This document shows, one piece after another, positions 1 to 6,597 of a DNA stretch of 15,423 nucleotides. The position numbers and the translations under genes were made by a program. This DNA is from Caryophanales bacterium. Its GTDB lineage: Bacteria; Bacillota_I; Bacilli_A; RFN20; CAG-288. Under the pieces are notes generated by a model that worked only from the letters and a program-made list of their open reading frames with translations, was not told where the DNA came from and searched no databases. The DNA is taken from contig JAJVUU010000044.1 of assembly GCA_021621525.1 (NCBI GenBank), positions 1 through 15,423 of the forward strand. Reading direction: 5' to 3'. Each line of letters begins with the position of its first letter. The stretch's first letter is position 1.

Positions 1-181
1 TATATCTATAATGATGTATCATAACTACATATGTTTGAATAAAAATAGATGCTGCCCGAAGCTATCTCAGCCATAGCAAAGAAACATTGGCTAAGCCCTG
101 CGGAAAGGAACCATACAAATGGTATAAATTCATAATATGAGGAATTGCATAGACAAAAAAATCGACATATGTTGAAGCCAT

Positions 182-298
182 ATGCCGACAATGTTCTGGG
201 AGTGGTTGACTCCTCAAGACTCAACTAATGTTAACCTCTCCGCAGAACATAATCAATTTCATTATCATGAAATCCATTACAATCGAAAGGATTTATAA
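182..298 (+). other. Possible 38-residue ORF or gene remnant
   Basis: This frame opens at an ATG after a stop and encodes a tryptophan- and histidine-rich peptide beginning MPTMFWEWLTPQDS and ending HYNRKDL. There is no convincing ribosome site. The composition looks more like the end of a soluble protein than like random sequence. It overlaps the inverted repeat 191-250, so it may equally be noncoding. I do not recognise a family. Confidence 0.15.
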
Positions 299-327
299 AT
301 GAAAAATGAAAAATAGACGTTTTGCTA

Positions 328-346
328 GAATGGCAACAAGCCATTC
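328..346 (+). promoter_or_regulatory. 7-bp hairpin directly upstream of the toxin-like gene's ribosome site
   Basis: GAATGGC (328-334) and GCCATTC (340-346) form a perfect 7-bp stem with a 5-nt loop (AACAA). The ribosome site GGAAAGG begins 2 nt later at 348. There is no T-tract, so it is not an intrinsic terminator. It could modulate translation or stabilise the 5' end of the transcript; that role is inference. Confidence 0.35.
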
Positions 347-362
347 GGAAAGGATGTAATCA

Positions 363-761
363 ATGGGAGACTCAAAACTAAGGTACCAACGCTCCCTCAT
401 GGTTCAAAAACATGATGCGGAGTACTCCAACTACCTTGCCGGGAAGATCAGAAGTGCCAAAAGGCGTTATAAGGAACATAAAGACGAAATGCGTCCTGTC
501 GATCTAAACGAAGTCATCGACAAATATGCTCCTGGGTCAACACCTTATTTTAAAAGTTATAAGATTGACTTTCATACAGAAGGTTCAGATTATGTCGTCT
601 CCTGTGATCCAAGCGGATACCTGAGAATCCTGAATATCAAAACAAATGGTTTTGTAGACTATTACACAGGAAAGACGCTGACTGGGCAGGAAGGCTTTAC
701 AAAAGCCGAGATTAATAAAATGACTCATTTCAGAATCAAGCGAAGGGAGGAGATGAAATGA
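363..761 (+). CDS. Putative orphan polymorphic-toxin C-terminal domain protein
   Basis: A 132-residue basic, soluble protein with no signal peptide or membrane segment. The start is firm: GGAAAGG lies 9 nt upstream and an in-frame TAA sits at 357-359. Residues 1-60 are helical and charged. Residues from about 60 contain a beta-rich module (YKIDFHTEGSDYVVSCDPSG, GYLRILNIKTNGFVDYYTGK) and a C-terminal THFRIKRREEM tail. From memory, a GYLRI...YVD...THFKIKKREEM pattern recurs at the C-termini of secreted LXG-type toxins of Firmicutes; I could not check this. No N-terminal delivery domain is present, so this would be an orphan toxin module. The stop overlaps the start of the next gene by ATGA, as expected for a toxin followed by its immunity gene. 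It could also be an unrelated accessory protein. Confidence 0.55.
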   Translation: MGDSKLRYQRSLMVQKHDAEYSNYLAGKIRSAKRRYKEHKDEMRPVDLNEVIDKYAPGSTPYFKSYKIDFHTEGSDYVVSCDPSGYLRILNIKTNGFVDYYTGKTLTGQEGFTKAEINKMTHFRIKRREEMK

Positions 762-1119
762 AAAAGAAACCAGTAAGACCAGTCATACCAAGAGAAATGG
801 TTGTTCCACATGACCCGGATTGTAATGATAAATGTGGTATAGCTCCTCACCGAATGTAACCTCAGCGTCAATTACCATAGAACAATTGGAAGTCTATCTG
901 TTCACCGTCTTTCTCGACATCAATGAAGCCCTTGGCATATACATTGATGCTTGGGAAGAGGAATGGATTGACCATACCCAGGCGGACAAGGTCCTTGAGA
1001 TCTGTGATCTTTGGATGCACAGGTACAAGAATCAATTTTATGTCGAAGGCCTACAGAAGGTCATCGACATGCTGAACCTTGCCAAGAAACATCGTACCTG
1101 CTTGGAGTTCAATTTCTAA
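758..1119 (+). pseudogene. Putative immunity protein, copy 1, frameshifted
   Basis: The gene starts at ATG 758, overlapping the preceding stop by 4 nt, with GGAGG about 7 nt upstream. It reads MKKKPVRPVIPREMVVPHD and then meets a stop soon after codon 25. The remainder continues in another frame (832-1119) from WYSSSPNVT to the terminal LEFNF. Against the intact paralogue at 1184 the break is exact: AAAGACAAGTTATGGTAC there versus AATGATAAATGTGGTAT here, one base short near 829-833. The spacing between matching bases of the two copies changes from 435 to 436 across that point. Repaired, it would be about 121 residues, acidic and soluble, like the 123-residue second copy. A shortened product from ATG 832 is possible but lacks a ribosome site. 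Confidence 0.6.
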
Positions 1120-1183
1120 AGCAATACGATATGATACTAGACTATTATTTAGAGAAAGCATTTACAATTAGGAGCTTTTTAAG

Positions 1184-1555
1184 ATGAGAATTAAAAAAGC
1201 ACCATCTAACTGGCCAGTAATTCCAAAAGAAATCGTCGTTCCACATGACTTAGACTACAAAGACAAGTTATGGTACAATTCATCACCGAATGTGACATAC
1301 ACTACCATCAATGATGAACAGCTGGATGTCTATCTAATCACCGTCTTCCTTGACATCAACGACACCTTAGGCATTTACATTGACTCCTTTGAAGAAGAAT
1401 GTATTGACCATACCCAGGCGGACAAAGCCCTTGAAATCTGTGATCTTTGGATGCACAGGTACAAGAAACAGCTATACATCGAAGGCCTTCAGAAGGTCAT
1501 CGACATGCTGAACCTTGCCAAGGAGCTTCATACCTGCGTTGAATTCAATTTCTGA
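1184..1555 (+). CDS. Putative immunity protein, copy 2 (intact paralogue)
   Basis: A 123-residue acidic, soluble protein without signal or membrane segments. AGGAG at 1170-1174 lies 9 nt before the ATG. It is nearly collinear with copy 1: shared PVIP.E.VVPHD, WY.SSPNVT, TVFLDIN, DHTQADK, EICDLWMHRYK and EGLQKVIDMLNLAK blocks, and both end in EFNF. DNA identity stays high over long runs (967-989 equals 1403-1425), so the duplication is recent; differences cluster in the N-terminal half. I recognise no named family. Immunity function is inferred from size, acidity, tandem duplication and position behind the toxin-like gene. It is probably the only functional copy now. Confidence 0.55.
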   Translation: MRIKKAPSNWPVIPKEIVVPHDLDYKDKLWYNSSPNVTYTTINDEQLDVYLITVFLDINDTLGIYIDSFEEECIDHTQADKALEICDLWMHRYKKQLYIEGLQKVIDMLNLAKELHTCVEFNF

Positions 1556-1686
1556 GAGTATCTCCAAAAGGAAAAAATTCATCAGTTCAATAAGGAATTG
1601 CATATTCTGTAATTTTCGACAACACTAATTTCTTAAGTTTCAATTCAATCAGCATACATAAAGGTTTTTCTATGGAGGAATTTCCG

Positions 1687-2346
1687 ATGAAAATCAATGA
1701 TTACGTATTCGCCGACCAGCTGACAGTCTATCTAGAAGAGAAAGGCGTCAGCTTTGACGAAGAAGGCTTTCCGATTCTTCCTTCTTCCTGCTACGCGACA
1801 AGAGAACCGGAATACATCATTCCATGGAATCATAGGAAGGCAGCGCCGGATAAGAAACGCACTGCCCTATGCTTCTTCATGAATGACAATCTTCTCTATC
1901 CAAGATTCGAGACGATCAAAAAAGATATCGAAGAGCTTAAGGAGTATTCCTCCTTTGTCTCCATGGATATCAGCGTCAGCAGAAACATGCCTATAGCAAT
2001 GCACATTGCCGACATGAGGCTCAACGCCTTATATTCAGCCGCCCTTGCCATCCAAAAAGAAGAAACCTATATTCCATCTTTAAGATGCGGAGATGAAACA
2101 ACGCTTCACTATCTGAATAGATATCATACACCACCTCTCGTTGCCCTTGGCATGCATGGATGTTATCACAGCGACAACATAGACTTTGACGACTACCTTC
2201 TGAGAAGCAAGCTGTTGATGGTACGGCCTAAGAAGGTGCTCATCTACGGAAAGCCTACTGACAGGGACATCGAAACTTTTCATGCCTTAGGCATCCCCTA
2301 TGGAAGCTATCCTGATTTCAGGACGCTTTGCAAAGAAAGGAGGTGA
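1687..2346 (+). CDS. DUF4417 domain-containing protein
   Basis: About 219 residues. I chose ATG 1687 (MKINDYVFAD) because GGAGG at 1674-1678 sits 8 nt upstream; the earlier in-frame ATG 1672 contains this ribosome site. Family signature: CFFMNDNLLYPRFETI, a VSMDISVSRNMPIAM block, SLRCGDETTLHYL, VALGMHGCYH and a terminal KKVLIYGK...F..LGIPYGSYPDF. This matches the DUF4417 pattern (disk of conserved D-S, R-x-M-P, R-W/C-G-D, G-x-H-G-C) known from plasmids, phages and gut Firmicutes. Its molecular function is not established. The next small ORF begins 8 nt after its stop, which suggests co-transcription to the terminator at 2766. Confidence 0.7.
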   Translation: MKINDYVFADQLTVYLEEKGVSFDEEGFPILPSSCYATREPEYIIPWNHRKAAPDKKRTALCFFMNDNLLYPRFETIKKDIEELKEYSSFVSMDISVSRNMPIAMHIADMRLNALYSAALAIQKEETYIPSLRCGDETTLHYLNRYHTPPLVALGMHGCYHSDNIDFDDYLLRSKLLMVRPKKVLIYGKPTDRDIETFHALGIPYGSYPDFRTLCKERR

Positions 2347-2353
2347 TTCCAGA

Positions 2354-2449
2354 ATGAACATCAACACCGCAAGACAAATCATAAGCAGGTTCCATCCTAT
2401 CCGGATGAAAGAACATGTCTTCCATCAGACCTATGAACAGAAGCTATGA
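2354..2449 (+). CDS. Small ORF with a consensus ribosome site (possible broken gene start)
   Basis: A 31-residue ORF (MNINTARQIISRFHPIRMKE...YEQKL). It is preceded by AAGGAGGTGAT, an almost complete complement of the 16S rRNA 3' end, 7 to 8 nt before the ATG and overlapping the end of the DUF4417 gene. Such a site argues that translation really starts here. The frame stops at 2447-2449, but the overlapping frame from 2415 continues. It may be a genuine small protein or the first part of a longer gene split by a frameshift near 2440-2450. Confidence 0.4.
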   Translation: MNINTARQIISRFHPIRMKEHVFHQTYEQKL

Positions 2450-2777
2450 TATCCAGCATGATTTTCTCTATCAGATAGCAGAGAAATCAAACCATATTCC
2501 CGATGATCTACCTATGAAGAAGCCTGAGCCTACCGGAATAGAGTTCTCCTTCCAAAAGCTGACGATGATGAAGAGCTTGAAGGAGTTTGAAGACTTTGTC
2601 CATCAGATACCTTTGAATCTGTTTGCACCTCTTCTTGTCATCGATTATATTCCAAAAAGCCATACCTGCTTCCTCATGATGAATCTTTTTCTTTTCGCTA
2701 TGTTGCTGCTCTTTGATAGATATGGCATCCATCCTGAAATCGCCTTTGCAGATGACAAAAAAAGTGCCTCTCCATAA
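2415..2777 (+). CDS. Hypothetical protein, possibly 3' part of a frameshifted gene
   Basis: A 120-residue ORF opening just after an in-frame TGA at 2406, without a clear ribosome site of its own. The N-terminal two thirds are polar (SYDIQHDFLYQIAEK, LKEFEDFVHQIP). A hydrophobic stretch of about 20 residues (FLMMNLFLFAMLLLF) near residue 90 could be a membrane segment. The last codons and stop lie inside the left arm of the terminator hairpin, which is unusual. It overlaps 2354-2449 by 35 nt in another frame. Joining the two would give a protein of about 140 residues. No family recognised. Confidence 0.4.
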   Translation: MSSIRPMNRSYDIQHDFLYQIAEKSNHIPDDLPMKKPEPTGIEFSFQKLTMMKSLKEFEDFVHQIPLNLFAPLLVIDYIPKSHTCFLMMNLFLFAMLLLFDRYGIHPEIAFADDKKSASP

Positions 2778-2802
2778 TAAAACGGAGAGGCTTTTTGTTT
2801 TT
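2766..2802. terminator. Bidirectional intrinsic terminator
   Basis: GCCTCTCC (2766-2773) pairs perfectly with GGAGAGGC (2784-2791) around a 10-nt loop. A T-rich tract follows on the plus strand (2792-2802) and an A7 run precedes it (2757-2763), which gives a U-tract for minus-strand RNA. It ends the DUF4417-side transcript and the lipoprotein transcript coming from the other side. Confidence 0.85.
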
Positions 2803-2814
2803 GAAAGATACAGA

Positions 2815-4062
2815 TTAAAGATTCATTCCACCACCGATGAACTTGCTGATATCCTTGTAGTCTTTATCAGCGCCAGGATCTGAAACCTTGACGGAGGTTC
2901 CATATTTGAATGTATATCTGCTGTTGAAGGCAAGTCTCAGGTTTTCAATCGTCACTTCCCGAGTCTTTTTTTCTATGTCACCGCTTGAAATATCAGGATT
3001 ATCATCAGTCGGGATGGAAGAATCATCATCCACGGCAAAGGTATAATCCTTGATGCTCATATCAATATCATTGCTGATATGATGGATGCCGTTATCCGTA
3101 TAGGCAATCGAGATGCTGAACTTCTTGATGGTCGTCTTGTTGACGATCTTGGTCATCTCTTCGGCAGTCGAGTTGATTTTAGCAACCTTGTCAGCATAGT
3201 CAGGGTCGGTCCGGTCAAGCTGTCCCTGGGCGATGATCGTATAGACAAGAGGAAGCGTCTTGAGAAGAGCTGTCGTGGCTGTGAAATCAATATAGGAATA
3301 ATCCTCGTCGGAATGAAGGTTCACAAAAGTGTTCAATCCGCTGCTTCCCTTGTACTGGGCATAGAATTCGTCGACAGCATCATCGAGCTCATCCTTGTCG
3401 ATTCCAATGCCAGGGAAAGTATCATCATGATTGAAGACATACTTGATCTTACCAAGCGTCTTGCCTCCATCCTGTCCCATCAGTGCAAAGATAAGCTTTG
3501 AAAGCGTTTCATCGCTTATGTCTGCATATACTGCCCCGTTCTTGACATAGGCAGAGAAGGAAGCGTCTGTGGCTGTAGCGGTCTTGTTGTCGGCCGTATC
3601 GGAGGAAGAGAAATTATAGGTTGCAGAGATGTTTCCCTTCGTCGTAAGGGAAGCCTTGAAATTGCTGGTCGTTGTTTCGTCTAGACCGATGACGGCGATG
3701 TCGGTATTGAACTTGGTAAGGTCCGCCTTGAGATACATCGGCGTGACTTTATCCTGTCCATCCGCTGAGGAAGCTTTGGTGGTTTCCTTTCCCTTGAAGT
3801 CGATGGAAATATTGGAATTTGTCGATGACATCGAGATATTTGACTGCTCAGCCATATATTTGGCCATCTTTTTCAGATCCGGAAGCGTCGTATCTTCAGC
3901 CGGCGAACTGCTCTCCGGTTCGCTTGTCGCTGAATTGTCCGAAACAGGCTGGCTGCTGGAAGCCGGTGCGGATGATGGGGCGGATGATGATATATCAGAA
4001 GCAGTGCATCCAGTCAATAGAAGAGGCAATGCAGCAAGAACGACAAACATTTTTCTTTTCAT
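2815..4062 (-). CDS. Secreted lipoprotein of unknown function
   Basis: A 415-residue lipoprotein. Residues 1-19 are a lipoprotein signal peptide (MKRKMFVVLAALPLLLTGC) with lipobox L-T-G-C and Cys19 as the predicted lipidated residue, so it should be anchored to the outer face of the membrane. Residues 20-60 are a Ser/Pro/Ala/Glu linker. The remainder is rich in Ser, Thr, Asp and Lys with alternating hydrophobic residues, as in beta-rich extracellular domains. No catalytic motif is visible. AGGAGG lies about 8 nt before the start, and a promoter matches at 4093-4121. Its own terminator and promoter make it monocistronic. A substrate-capture or cell-envelope role is possible but nothing in the sequence specifies it. 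Confidence 0.8.
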   Translation of the reverse strand: MKRKMFVVLAALPLLLTGCTASDISSSAPSSAPASSSQPVSDNSATSEPESSSPAEDTTLPDLKKMAKYMAEQSNISMSSTNSNISIDFKGKETTKASSADGQDKVTPMYLKADLTKFNTDIAVIGLDETTTSNFKASLTTKGNISATYNFSSSDTADNKTATATDASFSAYVKNGAVYADISDETLSKLIFALMGQDGGKTLGKIKYVFNHDDTFPGIGIDKDELDDAVDEFYAQYKGSSGLNTFVNLHSDEDYSYIDFTATTALLKTLPLVYTIIAQGQLDRTDPDYADKVAKINSTAEEMTKIVNKTTIKKFSISIAYTDNGIHHISNDIDMSIKDYTFAVDDDSSIPTDDNPDISSGDIEKKTREVTIENLRLAFNSRYTFKYGTSVKVSDPGADKDYKDISKFIGGGMNL

Positions 4063-4092
4063 AGAAATATCCTCCTGGGGTGTATTAGCAAT

Positions 4093-4121
4093 ATCTTAAT
4101 GATTTTCATGATATTTGGCAA
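4093..4121 (-). promoter_or_regulatory. Promoter of the lipoprotein gene
   Basis: On the minus strand, TTGCCA (complement of 4116-4121) is followed after 17 bp by TAAGAT (complement of 4093-4098). Each hexamer differs from the sigma-70-type consensus at one or two positions. The start codon is about 30 nt downstream of the -10 box. Confidence 0.65.
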
Positions 4122-4132
4122 TAATACATCCG

Positions 4133-4155
4133 AAAAAAAGGGACCCTCACGGGTC
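4133..4155 (-). terminator. Intrinsic terminator of the coaX-like/ECF operon
   Basis: Minus-strand RNA forms GACCC-GUGA-GGGUC (4142-4155), then C and a run of seven U (complement of 4133-4139). The stem is short, only 5 bp, and begins directly after the stop codon of the ECF S-component gene. Confidence 0.65.
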
Positions 4156-4824
4156 TCAGGCCTGAACCTTCATATCATCGTCTTTCTTGCCGAGGACATC
4201 CGTACCGAGATTGACGTTCTTAAAGGCATATTTGCAGACATAGATAAGAGCTGGTGCGATAGCAGCATTGATGGCAAACTCCACGAGGAAGTTGACACCG
4301 ATCATACCGACGAAGAGGAAATAGGCAAAATTGGCGCCACTTGCATTGAAAGCCGCATTCAGATCGTTTCTCATCATGGTTGACATGAAGAAGGCGAATA
4401 AGCCGGTGTTGCAGATAGGAGCAAGCAAGGAAGACAGGATGACACCGATGTTGAAGTGCTTCTTTCCGAGAGCCTTGAAGACAAGTCCGGGAACAAGACC
4501 GGCAAGGCCCATCTTGACAAGACAGACCAAAATGGTCTCAAGGACGACGACATAGCCAGGAAGGCTGCTGACAGACTGAAGAGCAGTGATCATGGAAAGC
4601 GTGGCAGGAGCGATGATGGTGACTGCACCGACACATAGTCCGGTGACAAGACCGGCAATCGGTCCATATAGAATCGAAGAGACGACGATCGGAATCAAGG
4701 AGAGCGTGATGGAGAACGGACCAAACTGGACATAGTTAGCTAAGAAGCCAAGGGCGATGGCCAAGGCAAGGAGAAGGCTGATACCTGTCAGTCTTCTGAC
4801 GTTTCGACTGTTTTTTCTGCGCAT
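4156..4824 (-). CDS. ECF transporter S component, probably for a vitamin (pantothenate suspected)
   Basis: A 222-residue integral membrane protein with about six hydrophobic segments, a basic N-terminus (RRKNSRNVRR) and an Ala-rich first helix (LTGISLLLALAIALGFLANY) typical of S components. A GPIAGLVTGLCVGAV segment fits the loop and helix 3 of the PF12822-type family. S components bind the vitamin and dock on the shared EcfT-EcfA module, which is not encoded here. The gene starts 16 nt after the coaX-like gene, with AGAGGT upstream, so both share one transcript. Linkage to a pantothenate-kinase homologue suggests pantothenate as substrate (PanT-like); this is inference, and other vitamins remain possible. 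Confidence 0.8.
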   Translation of the reverse strand: MRRKNSRNVRRLTGISLLLALAIALGFLANYVQFGPFSITLSLIPIVVSSILYGPIAGLVTGLCVGAVTIIAPATLSMITALQSVSSLPGYVVVLETILVCLVKMGLAGLVPGLVFKALGKKHFNIGVILSSLLAPICNTGLFAFFMSTMMRNDLNAAFNASGANFAYFLFVGMIGVNFLVEFAINAAIAPALIYVCKYAFKNVNLGTDVLGKKDDDMKVQA

Positions 4825-4840
4825 AGTGTTTTACCTCTTT

Positions 4841-5611
4841 CTATTGGTTTTCATTCTTCTTATAGATTTCATAGAGACCATCCATCAGCAGGTGACCGTT
4901 GAACGTATAGCCATGAGGCATATAGTCCTTGATGATGCTGCTGTCAGGACCTGTAATGATTCTTTTCAGCGGTTTTCCGTATTCCTTCTCCATCTGGTCG
5001 GACATAGACTCAATGAGAAGCATGTAGCCTTTGACGACACCGGAATTGATGCATTCCTTGGTAGACTTGGCAATCAGCCCCTTGGGCCTGCTTAAGTCGA
5101 TCTCCATCAGCTGGGCGCTGTTTTCCGTCATGTGGGAGACAGACTCCCTCATCCCTGGAAACAGGCTTCCGCCAAGGAACTGCCTGTCCTTGGTCACGAG
5201 ACTGAAGCTAAGGCAGCTGGACATGCAGATGACAAGGCAATCCTCGTCATAATCGCTTACCGCACCGATAGCCGCACTGATCAGGTTTGAGCCGACTTCG
5301 CCAGGGTTGTCCATGCGTATGGCTAGGGAGGTCTTCAGTTTCCTGTTCAGAAGCAACGTCTTCTTCCATAGCACCTGGTCGATAGCCTTTTCCACTCTCT
5401 TGGTAAGGGACGGAACGACGCTTTCAAGGATGGCACCTTCGATGTCCTTGGCTTCCAGATTCTGTGAATGCAAAAACATCCTCAGGGTTTCCGAGTATTC
5501 ATCAGCGCTCTTGAATTTGTCCGACAACGTCTTGAACGAGGCAAGCTCCCTCTTGTTTTCATAAAGAGAAAGAGCCAGGGAACGATTCCCTAAATCCGCT
5601 AAAAGTATCAT
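4841..5611 (-). CDS. Type III pantothenate kinase-like protein with degenerate active site
   Basis: 256 residues, the usual CoaX length, with an ASKHA-fold layout. Recognisable blocks: N-terminal LLADLGN (Asp6, like the DxGN metal/phosphate motif), NPGEVGSNLISA (101-112, like PGxxGADR), LVICMSSCLSFSLV (126-139, like VVDFGTATT), GGSLFPGMRESV (147-158) and STKECINSGVVKGY (183-196). CoaX normally phosphorylates pantothenate, the first step of CoA synthesis. Here the catalytic Asp of GADR aligns with Asn109, and the Asp and Gly-Thr of DFGTATT are Cys, Ser and Ser. Kinase activity is therefore doubtful. It may be a vitamin-sensing or regulatory pseudoenzyme. GGAG precedes the start; a near-consensus promoter lies at 5703-5731, leaving a leader of about 85 nt. 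Confidence 0.75.
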   Translation of the reverse strand: MILLADLGNRSLALSLYENKRELASFKTLSDKFKSADEYSETLRMFLHSQNLEAKDIEGAILESVVPSLTKRVEKAIDQVLWKKTLLLNRKLKTSLAIRMDNPGEVGSNLISAAIGAVSDYDEDCLVICMSSCLSFSLVTKDRQFLGGSLFPGMRESVSHMTENSAQLMEIDLSRPKGLIAKSTKECINSGVVKGYMLLIESMSDQMEKEYGKPLKRIITGPDSSIIKDYMPHGYTFNGHLLMDGLYEIYKKNENQ

Positions 5612-5702
5612 AAGTCATTCTCCTTCTACAGTCTTCCAGGAAGGGAAGTACCATGCGAGTAATGAGGATGGTTCTATTTTTCCATAAAACGAACCGGAAG
5701 AG

Positions 5703-5731
5703 ACTATACCACGACATCGTTGGAATGTCAA
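5703..5731 (-). promoter_or_regulatory. Strong promoter of the coaX-like/ECF operon
   Basis: On the minus strand, TTGACA (complement of 5726-5731) is a perfect -35 box. After exactly 17 bp comes TATAGT (complement of 5703-5708), preceded by an extended -10 TG at 5710-5711. This is the best sigma-70-type promoter in the window. Confidence 0.8.
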
Positions 5732-5802
5732 AGCAAACGGATGGCTTGAATCCCTAAAGAATCCTGCCTTCTTCCTTTCCTCAGCCCCATAGCCATAAAA
5801 TG

Positions 5803-5811
5803 TGATAAACT
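5803..5811 (+). promoter_or_regulatory. Extended -10 promoter of the CPBP/patatin/ylmH operon, near-leaderless
   Basis: TGATAAACT (5803-5811) gives a TGn plus TAAACT extended -10 element; no -35 match is seen 17 bp upstream. Initiation would be expected near 5818, only about 8 nt before ATG 5826. No ribosome site precedes that ATG, consistent with a leaderless or very short-leader message. Confidence 0.45.
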
Positions 5812-5825
5812 AACATCCGAACGCT

Positions 5826-6596
5826 ATGAAACCGGAAACAAAGCATAAGCTTGTCTATCTCATCGTCTTCATTCTGATGTACATGATATTGAATTATGTT
5901 CCGTTTGTTTTCTTCATGGATACCATTCCTTTGCTCATCTTCCGCCTATGCTATTATGCCTTGATGATCTTCCCGGTCATCTATTTCAAGAACCACCTAA
6001 GAATAGAGATTGAGAGGCCGCTGCAGAAGCTTCATTATCTTGTCCTGATTCCCTTCCTTATTCCTTGCCTGATGGACATCATCTACTGCAACATCTACGA
6101 AGCCGAGTTCAACATCGGCTTTTCACTCACGGAGCTGCTTCTTGAGACAGCCGTGGATCTCTTTGATTCCATCGTCGAGGACATCATCTTCGTCGATGTC
6201 CTGATTGCCTTCCTTTTTGACATCATCCACAAAAAGAAGAAAAGAAACATCCGATGCATGCTTTTCTCAGCCGCCTTCTTCTCCTTGATAAGATGTTATG
6301 TCTTCATCTATGAGAGTCCTCTTGATGCCATGCTCACCATCTTCATAACATCCATCATCACCTTCGCATGCGCATATCTGGCCATCTATTTTGATTCTGC
6401 CCTGATACCGATCATCTTCCACTTTCTCTTCAACGTACCGAACTTCGTCATCGCTCCGATTCTCTTCAACTACTCTACCGAACCGGAATATGTCATCTTC
6501 ACCATCCTCTTCATGGTTCCCCTCTTGGCCTATACGTTTTTCATCTATATCCTTTCGGAAAAGAAATATCACAGAATGAATGTGGAGTATTCCTAG
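5826..6596 (+). CDS. CPBP (Abi)-like integral membrane protein, motif-degenerate
   Basis: A 256-residue, very hydrophobic protein with about seven to eight membrane segments. The C-terminal half resembles CPBP intramembrane proteases. SIVEDIIFVDVL (115-126) sits where EExxxRGxL is expected, and ALIPIIFHFLFNV (192-204) supplies the motif-3 His199 and Asn203. The second Glu is Asp119, the motif-1 Arg is Val123, and the motif-2 His appears to be Arg156 (FFSLIRC). Proteolytic activity is therefore doubtful. It is the first gene of a plus-strand operon, 1 nt ahead of the patatin-like gene, and has no visible ribosome site. If the family call is wrong it is simply an unknown polytopic membrane protein. 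Confidence 0.6.
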   Translation: MKPETKHKLVYLIVFILMYMILNYVPFVFFMDTIPLLIFRLCYYALMIFPVIYFKNHLRIEIERPLQKLHYLVLIPFLIPCLMDIIYCNIYEAEFNIGFSLTELLLETAVDLFDSIVEDIIFVDVLIAFLFDIIHKKKKRNIRCMLFSAAFFSLIRCYVFIYESPLDAMLTIFITSIITFACAYLAIYFDSALIPIIFHFLFNVPNFVIAPILFNYSTEPEYVIFTILFMVPLLAYTFFIYILSEKKYHRMNVEYS

Positions 6597-6597
6597 C

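Larger units (their letters stand above)
1..362. other. Intergenic stretch with possible gene remnants
   Basis: No gene can be supported firmly in these 362 bases. Two short plus-strand open stretches look protein-like. One runs from about 39 to a TGA near 137; its translation includes SHSKETLAKPCGKEPYKWYK and it has no start codon. The other is 182-298. A five-codon ORF with a purine-rich site follows at 299-316. The minus-strand ORF spanning 6-224 is cysteine- and phenylalanine-rich without family features and is probably chance. An inverted repeat pairs 191-198 with 243-250 (ATGTTCTG/CAGAACAT). I read the stretch as possible remains of a cassette array continuing to the left. Confidence 0.3.

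Noticed and set aside
6..224. Minus-strand 72-codon ORF
   Set aside because: Cysteine- and phenylalanine-rich composition, no ribosome site and no recognisable pattern; the plus strand of the same stretch looks at least as protein-like.
3079..4099. Several plus-strand ORFs of 80-156 codons
   Set aside because: They are shadows of the lipoprotein gene on the minus strand, which has a signal peptide, promoter and ribosome site.
5612..5700. Riboswitch in the leader of the coaX-like operon
   Set aside because: The leader of about 85 nt has short pairings such as GGTTC/GAACC, but I found no conserved aptamer core that I can name.
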